Positions 58,741 to 64,000 of a stretch of DNA of 64,000 nt are shown here, piece by piece. Below the pieces are notes generated by a model. It saw only the letters and a program-made list of their open reading frames with translations. It was not told the origin of the DNA and searched no databases. Every line of letters starts with the position of its first letter. The first letter of the stretch is position 1. The translations under genes were made by a program, and so were the position numbers. Origin of the DNA: an uncultured Succinivibrionaceae bacterium (GTDB lineage Bacteria > Pseudomonadota > Gammaproteobacteria > Enterobacterales > Succinivibrionaceae); NCBI GenBank assembly GCA_944393045.1, contig CALXYT010000006.1:1-64000 (forward strand). Reading direction: 5' to 3'.

Positions 58741-59749
58741 TGTTGCCAAATCGTTCTGCATGAGATAATTGCAAATCTCATTTAACTCTTTGAGATTTCC
58801 GATTTTCGCTCTCCGGTTCCAAACCCCGGTATTGCGTCCAGAATAATAATCACTGAGCAACTGCGCCAGATTTGGGGCTTACGATTTGTTCAATTCCTCA
58901 TGCGCTTCTTTCAGCCAGTCAAGCAGCGCCGTAATTTTCTTTTTCAGTTTGCCGATCAACGCATTGGTCCCCTTGACCCAGCGGTTGAAATCGCCCTTAT
59001 CAGTACGAATACCTCTGGCCTCCATCTGGCGGATCGCCGGTCCCTCATGGACAGTAGGCAGCTGCTCCACGCACTGACGCTCGTAGCTGCAGTGGTCGAT
59101 GCGGCAATTCAGCCCTTTTTCGACAAATCGAGCATTGCTCATTGCCGCCCAATGTTCCTGCCCACTGTTCCAGCGTTTCCGGTTTACCCCAGTCCGTGGT
59201 TGGGACAGCGTTGAACACATAATTTCCTTCTTCATCCCGGATGCGCTCCCCGTTTTCATCCAAGAGATATTCCCGCCGCTGCTTGTTGCCCCATGTCCCA
59301 TCCGTCAGCAGGAGACGGATAAGACACATGACATGAAAATGCGGGGTGGTAATGCCGCCATCTCCCTTGTCGGGGCGTGAGCGGAGAAATTCACCACCAT
59401 ACCCCGGCTCACAAACTGCTCCAATAAAAATTGCCTTGCAAGACTGATGTTCTCCTGCATGGAAAACTCGTTCTGCAAGGCAATGTCAAAACTGTATGCA
59501 GGCTTGGCTTTCTTGCCCCGTTCTGCCTTTTCCACCTCGTTCCACAGGGCAGCCGGTCTGCGAAGGAAGGTGGAGCGTGGGGCGGCAGCAGGATTTCAGA
59601 ACAGAGGTCACCACCTTTCTGGGTGTAATCGCTGTCCTCTCCGTAATACTCGCTGTTCAGCTTTTCCCTGGATCGGTAAGCAGCGGACGCACAGCGGATT
59701 GCCCTGCACTGCGTTTTATCTGGGTAACATGGAAGTGAAATAGTGCGAT
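58741..59749 (-). pseudogene. MobA/MobL relaxase, heavily decayed
   Basis: Plasmid-mobilization relaxase of the MOBQ type that would nick the adjacent oriT. Pieced together across frames it reads FHFHVTQIKRSAGQSAV, AAYRSREKLNSEYYGE, EKAERGKKAKPAYSFDIALQ, the metal-site HFHVMC, LLTDGTWGNKQRREYLLDE, RIDHCSYERQ, and QLPTVHEGPAIRQMEARGI, down to LAQLLSDYYSGRN. Defects: ATC instead of ATG at the start (59747-59749), four frameshifts near 59690, 59554, 59374 and 59160, an in-frame TAA at 58879-58881, and loss of the C-terminus by fusion to the recombinase tail. It cannot make a functional relaxase. Confidence 0.85.
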
Positions 59750-59751
59750 AC

Positions 59752-60060
59752 TTATCTCTTTCCTTTCTGGCTTTCTTGATTGTGTGTATTGACTGCCTCC
59801 ATCAACAAAGCCTTGACTTCCGGCAAGGTAAAAACCTTTTCCGTAAAAGCGTAGAACTCCGTTTCGCTCAAAGCCTTTACCAGCGATGCAATGCTCTCTA
59901 CGGCAGCCCCTCTGGTAATGAAGCGGTGCGCCCGTTTCTTCCTGTCTCTCTTCTCATAATAGGATTTTCGGTTTTCCAGCCGCTGGAGCCTGCTGCGCTC
60001 CTGCGCCAGCTTCTTTTCTGCGTCTGCGATCTCCTGTTTCAGTTTTTCGGTTGTTGGCAT
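59752..60060 (-). CDS. DUF3847-type small accessory protein
   Basis: A 102-residue charged protein: an N-terminal coiled coil (LKQEIADAEKKLAQERSRLQRLENRKSYYEKRDRKKRAHR) then a short helical domain (RGAAVESIASLVKALSETEFYAFTEKVFTLPEVKALLMEA). It resembles the DUF3847 proteins encoded just before MobA/MobL in clostridial elements. It is intact, and has AAAGGAGG eight bases before the ATG, a Firmicutes-style site. It lies between oriT and the relaxase and ends 2 bases before the relaxase start. An accessory role in mobilization is inferred from position. Confidence 0.7.
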   Translation of the reverse strand: MPTTEKLKQEIADAEKKLAQERSRLQRLENRKSYYEKRDRKKRAHRFITRGAAVESIASLVKALSETEFYAFTEKVFTLPEVKALLMEAVNTHNQESQKGKR

Positions 60061-60255
60061 CGTAGATTCCTCCTTTATTTGCAGATAAAAAATACCGCCA
60101 GTCTTTCGGACAAGCGGTAAAATTTACGTGTTGAGTTTTAGGCTTGGGATAGCCGCATAAGCGGCGCAATGGGTGCAGCCCCTTGGACGGAACGCAGTGA
60201 CGCAAAACAACCCGGACTTCCATCGTCCGGGCTGTCTGCCTCGCAGAGCGCACAC

Positions 60256-60298
60256 ATACAGTGGTTACCCTGTATAGAAGTGCGCCCTTAGTCCCTAA
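60256..60298. other. oriT: oriT of MOBQ type (inverted repeat plus nick core)
   Basis: ATACAG (60256-60261) and CTGTAT (60270-60275) form a perfect inverted repeat, followed after 2 bases by AAGTGCGCCCT (60278-60288). The latter is the nick-region core of the RSF1010/MOBQ family (nick within GTGCG/CCCT). Directly after it CCCTTAG/CTAAGGG (60285-60299) forms a second hairpin. The layout, repeat then nick then relaxase genes reading away, is the known one. Confidence 0.8.
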
Positions 60299-60496
60299 GG
60301 GCTTTTCGAGATTCCTAATATCACTATGTTTTCTTTTTTTAGCATCGACAACTATTAGTAAGTTTACCAGATTCCTACACTATCATTCCAAAAGAGCGAG
60401 CCAATCATATTATGAAAAATTATGAAAAAATTTATCTTACTTTCGATAACGTGTTTTTGGCTTTTTCTAAAAACAACGGCTATTGTCAAGAGTCCA

Positions 60497-61417
60497 TCAA
60501 GGCAAAATATTGCCTGCAGCCATATATATTTGATACCATTCTTGTCGATCAAGCTGAATTTCGCATGCTTTACAAACTTCCTCAAATCTTTTTGGATTCA
60601 TCGTTCCTGCCAAAACTTGCATGTTGGCTGGATGTCTCAACAACCATGCCGTTGCAATTATTGTGGTAGACACACCATGCATTTCTGCAATTTCTTTCAA
60701 TTTACCATTTAACACCGAGAATTCATCATTTAACAAAAAAGGACCTTTAATCATACCATATTGAAATGGCGACCAGGCCTGAATCGTCATATTTTTCAAT
60801 CTGCAATAATCAAGTACACTTCCATCTCGATCAACCGCACCATCTGTTAGCATATTTACTTCCATTCCGTTACTGATCATAGAAGAATGAGCCGCACTTA
60901 ATTGAAGTTGATTGATAACCAGTGGCTGTTTTACATGTTTTTTCAGCAATTCTACTTGCATTGGCTTCATATTGGAAACACCGAAAAACCTTACTTTTCC
61001 CTCTTTCTCCAATATTTCAAACGCTTCCGCCACTTCCTCTGGGTCCATCAGTGCATCTGGTCTGTGAAGTAATAGTGTATCTAGGTAGTCCATTCTCAGT
61101 CTTTTTAGCGACTGTTCTACCGAAGAGATAATATGTTTTTTCGAAAGGTCGTACATGACACCTGGTACAATCCCGCATTTTGATTGCACAAAGATATCCT
61201 CTCTTTTTATTTTTGTCATTGCCAACGCTCTTCCAAATAATTCTTCACACGCTCCGGATGCATAAATATCTGCATGGTCAAAATAGTTTACTCCACTTGC
61301 AACAGCCTTTTCAATATACCCGGCAGCTTCGCCGACATCTAAACTGTTAAGTCTCATACATCCGGAAACGATTGCAGAAACCTGTATTCCGGTATTCCCT
61401 AAAGTAACTGTTTTCAT
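60497..61417 (-). CDS. Aldo/keto reductase (YdhF-like)
   Basis: NADPH-dependent oxidoreductase of 306 residues with the complete (beta/alpha)8 fold. The catalytic tetrad is present: Asp and Tyr in YFDHADIYASGACEE, Lys in FVQSKCG and His in LLLHRPDAL. The cofactor end has GTMNPKRFEEVCKA. It resembles the YdhF subgroup. AGGAGG precedes the ATG at 61417. It is divergent from a MerR-family regulator, whose 19-base-spaced promoter drives it. It is the only clearly intact metabolic gene of the element and the likely cargo; the physiological substrate is unknown. Confidence 0.93.
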   Translation of the reverse strand: MKTVTLGNTGIQVSAIVSGCMRLNSLDVGEAAGYIEKAVASGVNYFDHADIYASGACEELFGRALAMTKIKREDIFVQSKCGIVPGVMYDLSKKHIISSVEQSLKRLRMDYLDTLLLHRPDALMDPEEVAEAFEILEKEGKVRFFGVSNMKPMQVELLKKHVKQPLVINQLQLSAAHSSMISNGMEVNMLTDGAVDRDGSVLDYCRLKNMTIQAWSPFQYGMIKGPFLLNDEFSVLNGKLKEIAEMHGVSTTIIATAWLLRHPANMQVLAGTMNPKRFEEVCKACEIQLDRQEWYQIYMAAGNILP

Positions 61418-61447
61418 AAAAAACCTCCTTTTTTTTATCCTGACCAC

Positions 61448-61478
61448 ATATTACCACTTCAAGTATACTTGAAGTCAA
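61448..61478 (-). promoter_or_regulatory. MerR-type promoter of the aldo/keto reductase gene
   Basis: On the minus strand TTGACT (-35, 61473-61478) and TAATAT (-10, 61448-61453) are 19 bases apart, the overlong spacing typical of MerR-activated promoters. A perfect 20-base palindrome (61456-61475, ACTTCAAGTA and TACTTGAAGT) lies in the spacer and is the expected operator. Confidence 0.85.
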
Positions 61479-61496
61479 GAAAAGATTTAAGAAGCG

Positions 61497-61931
61497 ATGG
61501 GCATGCCACAATATACGGTTGGCGAAATTTCTGAAAAATTAGAGATACCAACCTCTACATTGCGCTATTATGAAGACATTGGCATTTTACCAAACGTAAA
61601 ACGCACCACATCTAGTCAAAGAGTTTATGAAGAATGCCATGTTAGCCGATTGAAAACTATACTTTGTTTTAAATGCGCCGGATTTAGTATTTCACAGCTT
61701 CAAGCTTTTTTCATGCTTGAGAATGCAGAAAAAGACAACATTGACGCCATCCTAGATTTACTTGATACACATAAAACCTCAATTAAAAACCAAATGGTTC
61801 AGTTGGAAGAAGTTTACATTCAGTTGGTCCGCAAGATTCATTATTACACCGACATGAAAAAGGCTTTTGTGCAACATGAATCACTTCCGAAATGGAATGA
61901 CTATAAGCATAAGCCGGTTAAAAACGAATAA
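61497..61931 (+). CDS. MerR-family transcriptional regulator
   Basis: A 144-residue regulator. The N-terminal winged helix is YTVGEISEKLEIPTSTLRYYEDIGILPNVKRTTSSQRVYEE, followed by a dimerisation helix (LLDTHKTSIKNQMVQLEEVYIQLVRKIHYY). There is no metal-binding Cys pair at the C-terminus, so it resembles the MerR proteins that control oxidoreductases or respond to aldehydes and drugs. It starts at the ATG 22 bases after the operator palindrome and is divergent from the aldo/keto reductase it probably activates. Confidence 0.92.
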   Translation: MGMPQYTVGEISEKLEIPTSTLRYYEDIGILPNVKRTTSSQRVYEECHVSRLKTILCFKCAGFSISQLQAFFMLENAEKDNIDAILDLLDTHKTSIKNQMVQLEEVYIQLVRKIHYYTDMKKAFVQHESLPKWNDYKHKPVKNE

Positions 61932-61961
61932 AACAGCTTTCTTATTTTACCATGTTGACTC

Positions 61962-62092
61962 TTACACAAAACTCTTTGAGTTCTCACTCAATATGACCTT
62001 CTCTAATCCAATACCTCTCGTTGCTCCTGCAATGAATGATTTCATCTCTATGTATGTGACAAATTCTCTTGTTCGAATGGCCCCTGCTCGAT
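61962..62092 (-). pseudogene. Relic of a small element gene (about 43 residues)
   Basis: If one G is restored in the GGGG run, the minus strand reads EQGAIRTREFVTYIEMKSFI, then AGATRGIGLEKVILSENSK and SFV-stop. The upstream GGAGG is in place, but the expected ATG is ATC (62090-62092). It follows the small helix-turn-helix gene by one base. I recall similar short reading frames from clostridial elements but cannot name a function. Confidence 0.45.
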
Positions 62093-62093
62093 T

Positions 62094-62318
62094 TTATTTC
62101 CTCCGTTTCTGCCACACAATGTCATACCCCAGCACATCTGCCAACTCCACTGCCTCGCCATAGCGTAAAGAGCCACGCTTTAGATTCCCGGACAGGTTGG
62201 AGACACTGCTGCTCCATCCGTATTCGTCAGCCAAAACCTCCACCACCTCGCTCATTGTCATGCCATCCCTAACAATGTAGGCTTTGATCTCGTTCCTGTA
62301 ATTCTTGTGATTGCTCAT
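62094..62318 (-). CDS. Small helix-turn-helix protein of the element
   Basis: 74 residues: NEIKAYIVRDGMTMSEVVEVLADEYGWSSSVSNLSGNLKRGSLRYGEAVELADVLGYDIVWQKRRK. The MTMSEVVEVLAD...SVSNLSGNLKRGSLRYGEA stretch looks like a phage-repressor-type HTH. Such short LambdaR-like proteins occur in clostridial integrative elements. The frame is intact, but there is no Shine-Dalgarno sequence before the ATG. Confidence 0.65.
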   Translation of the reverse strand: MSNHKNYRNEIKAYIVRDGMTMSEVVEVLADEYGWSSSVSNLSGNLKRGSLRYGEAVELADVLGYDIVWQKRRK

Positions 62319-62623
62319 AAAAACTACAGCGAACAGAGTCTATTCCGTGATAAACTCTATTTGCTGCAAAGCTTTGTTTTGGTAAAACTCATTTTCAAAC
62401 TGGAATTTTTGCTTGTGATACCCTGTTCACAGCACTCGCTTTCCCGTTTTGCTGGTTTGTGTGAAATCAAGCCAGACAGTGAATATCCACATGAAACGGT
62501 GTTCTGTGTATGCTGTACGGTGCACCGCTCTTTGGTGTGGTTAGCAATACTAAAAAAAACAGGAATTTCCACGCTTATTGTCTGTATTATAATAAAAGAA
62601 ATAGAGCGATGGGGAGGCTTGGT
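62319..62623. other. Control region of the element regulator
   Basis: About 305 bases without a credible gene. It contains TATAAT (62588-62593) and the strong site GGGGAGG (62611-62617) that serve the regulator relic starting at 62624. The rest is not recognised. Confidence 0.5.
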
Positions 62624-63430
62624 ATGAATACGACTTTAACGATTCAGGAAAATTGAAGGATTTACGGGGGGAGCATGGACTTACCTTGGAACAGCTGGCC
62701 TACCAGACCAGGCTTTCCAAATCTGCACTCGGCAAATACGAGAATGACGATGGCAAAGTTTTAGCATATAACTACGGATTATCTGTTGTGTTTGTCAGAA
62801 CAAAAAAATCACTCAGATATAGAGCTGAGTGCTCTGCAACTGAGTGATGATGCGATTGATGTTTTGAAATCTGGGAATTTCAACCGCCGGTTGCTGTCGG
62901 AATTCCTCAGCCACCATGATTTCCAGAAAATGATGCTGGATGCGGAGATTTATGTGGATCGGATCGCAGATATGCGGATTAACGATATGAACGCTGTACT
63001 GCAAGCTGTCCGTCAGATGGTACTGATGCAGCAGAGAGAAACGGAAAATGATCTATACCTGCGGACGTTGGAACTTGCACAAGTACAAGAGGACGAGTAT
63101 TTCGGCCATGTTATTTCTGACGATTTGATACTGATCCTTCGGGATATTCGGGAAGCCCATCAAAATGATGCAACCACTGCGTACAGCCGTTCTCCGGCAT
63201 TGGATGTGCAAAAGAGTTTGCAGGAAGCTACGAACTACAAAGGCAGTGATGCAGAAAAACAGGCTCACATTTTCCTCGCAACCTTTGGTATTGACTATGA
63301 TGCAATCACGATGGAGCAATTTGTGAACCTGATAGAGGGCTTGAAGCTGTCCAAACACTTGAAACCTTCTATTAACCAGCGAGGAAAAACCAATATGACC
63401 CACGAAAAAGGAAAAATAAAACGCAAATAG
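62624..63430 (+). pseudogene. Helix-turn-helix regulator of the element, frameshifted
   Basis: The ATG follows GGGGAGG. MNTTLTIQEN then hits TGA because one A is missing in an A run (near 62643); in the next frame LKDLRGEHGLTLEQLAYQTRLSKSALGKYENDD is an XRE-type HTH. A second frame change with a small loss near 62755-62780 leads to the open C-terminal part, SEQKNHSDIELSALQLSDDAIDVLKSGNF to KTNMTHEKGKIKRK. The C-terminal domain is that of a regulator common in clostridial mobile elements. Only the C-terminal part remains in one long frame. Confidence 0.75.
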
Positions 63431-63505
63431 ACAAAAAATATGCTGGCCACGGTTGAAATCAAACATGACCAACATATTTCATTTACCCAATCCCGTCTGA
63501 CAGAT

Positions 63506-63545
63506 GCCGTAATTCAGTAGTTTTCTTCAATTACTATTTTACGGC
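63506..63545 (+). terminator. Hairpin near the right end of the element
   Basis: GCCGTAA (63506-63512) and TTACGGC (63539-63545) form a perfect 7-base stem, with an inner GTAATT/AATTAC repeat. It may be the terminator of the regulator gene or an element end structure. Between it and degQ (63546-63726) the sequence returns to AT-rich host-like DNA. Confidence 0.45.
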
Positions 63546-63613
63546 CCCCCATCTAAAATAAGGGGAATTTTTTTTTCTCTACCTTAAAAGAAGAAACTTA
63601 AATATATTTATAA

Positions 63614-63624
63614 TAAGTACTGAA
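63614..63624. repeat. Right copy of the 11-base direct repeat flanking the insert
   Basis: TAAGTACTGAA, identical to 58338-58348. It lies in AT-rich DNA 102 bases before the degQ start. Confidence 0.55.
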
Positions 63625-63726
63625 CTTTTATCTCATTAACAATATCTAATTGATAGTTAAGATTTATAGTTATATTAATAACGGTAATTGATTTTTTTGT
63701 TTATATTACAAGGATGACTTAAAGTT

Positions 63727-64000
63727 ATGAAATTTAAATACAAGCTATTATCTGCATTAACCCTTTCTGCTTGTACATTTTGTCTTACTGCTCAATCACA
63801 AGCTGATGTCTCCATTCCTCTTTTAGAAGCTATTACGGAAAATCAAAATCAGGAATTGCCTTCTTTAGCACCATTACTTAATAAAGTAGTCCCTGCAGTT
63901 GTAAATATTTCTATTAGTGGTAAAAAACAAGTCGCCAATAACTTTTTAGATTTACCAGAACAATTTAGATTTTTCTTCCCTGATATGCCAAGAGCGCAAG
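63727..64000 (+). CDS. degQ: Periplasmic serine protease DegQ/DegP, N-terminal part
   Basis: The first 91 codons of an HtrA-family protease; the window ends before the catalytic triad. The signal peptide is MKFKYKLLSALTLSACTFCLTAQSQA, cut before Asp27. SLAPLLNKVVPAVVNISISGKKQV is the conserved start of the protease domain, and LPEQFRFFFPDMP matches the LA-loop region of DegQ/DegP. E. coli has zapG (yhcB)-degQ-degS, so this is DegQ by position; DegP cannot be excluded from the fragment. Confidence 0.88.
   Translation, partial: MKFKYKLLSALTLSACTFCLTAQSQADVSIPLLEAITENQNQELPSLAPLLNKVVPAVVNISISGKKQVANNFLDLPEQFRFFFPDMPRAQ

Larger units (their letters stand above)
58349..63613. mobile_element. Degraded mobilizable element of Firmicutes type
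   Basis: About 5.3 kb lying between the syntenic neighbours zapG and degQ. Its base composition is clearly richer in G+C than the host, and its ribosome sites are strong AAAGGAGG types. Content from left: tail of a large serine recombinase, MobA/MobL relaxase relic, DUF3847-type gene, MOBQ oriT, an unassigned stretch (60299-60496), aldo/keto reductase, MerR regulator, small relics and a helix-turn-helix regulator relic. This is the gene set of clostridial mobilizable transposons with TnpX-type recombinases. Exact ends are uncertain; the 11-base repeats are used as borders. Confidence 0.8.

Noticed and set aside
60412..60712. Open frames of 85-96 codons on the plus strand at the end of the aldo/keto reductase
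   Set aside because: They lie antisense to the well-supported reductase, overlap each other and lack ribosome sites.
62307..62627. 106-codon open frame MIAHKNYSEQSLF... in the element
   Set aside because: No ribosome site, Cys-rich random-looking sequence, and it overlaps the control region of the regulator gene and the start of the small HTH gene.
58366..63560. Terminal inverted repeats of the element (TCCCCCTTA at the left, TAAGGGGAA at the right)
   Set aside because: Only about 7 bases match and they lie inside the 11-base repeats; too short to define transposon ends.

Overview
The window is chromosomal DNA of an AT-rich gammaproteobacterium, with one short block of foreign, more G+C-rich DNA near the right end. 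MutH, SspB, LpoA, a DiaA-like protein, ZapG and SrmB, with the blocks lptD-surA-pdxA-rsmA, rpsP-rimM-trmD-rplS, argR/mdh and zapG-degQ, point to the Enterobacterales/Vibrionales/Aeromonadales/Pasteurellales branch. The low G+C, the glycogen genes and an insert that looks clostridial make a gut member such as the Succinivibrionaceae plausible. That placement is an inference; there is no 16S gene in the window.

Layout. 1-2000: a type IV pilin gene and a frameshifted tyrosine recombinase. 2400-9980: a small secreted protein, yacG, then lptD-surA-pdxA-rsmA-rsmC (outer-membrane assembly, vitamin B6, rRNA methylation). 10058-13595: glgC-glgA and an unknown membrane protein. 13693-19288 (minus): srmB, sdhE, thyA, ptsP, rppH, with mutH divergent and a stand-alone CBM48 protein at 20478. 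21022-24768 (minus): rpsP-rimM-trmD-rplS and ffh. 25220-31891: a Sel1 protein, mdh, argR behind two ARG boxes, glnB, acnB and ampD. 31974-49789 (minus): lpxC and the division and cell-wall cluster rsmH-ftsL-ftsI-murE-murF-mraY-murD-ftsW-murG-murC-ftsQ-ftsA, then ftsZ after a 483-base gap; mraZ and ddl are absent. 49867-50220: rnpB. 50260-57659: rsmI, lpoA, a DiaA-like gene, sspB, rpsI-rplM with a structured leader, and a large Sel1 lipoprotein. 57945-58340: zapG; the degQ/degP start is at 63727.

Between zapG and degQ lies about 5.3 kb of degraded mobilizable element of Firmicutes type. It holds the tail of a large serine recombinase joined by an apparent deletion to a MobA/MobL relaxase pseudogene, a DUF3847-type gene with a strong AAAGGAGG ribosome site, an oriT with the MOBQ nick core AAGTGCGCCCT, an intact aldo/keto reductase with its divergent MerR-family regulator and operator, and decayed helix-turn-helix genes. 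An 11-base direct repeat flanks it.

The most striking single observation is in ptsP (nitrogen-PTS Enzyme I). The phospho-accepting histidine of the swivelling domain is replaced by isoleucine (codon 354, bases 17624-17626), while the PEP-binding residues and the GAF domain look intact. Other points of interest are an SspB tail with three internal VV motifs resembling the ClpX-binding motif, a DiaA-like protein with a degenerate sugar-phosphate loop, and the separation of ftsZ from ftsA by a structured leader region.
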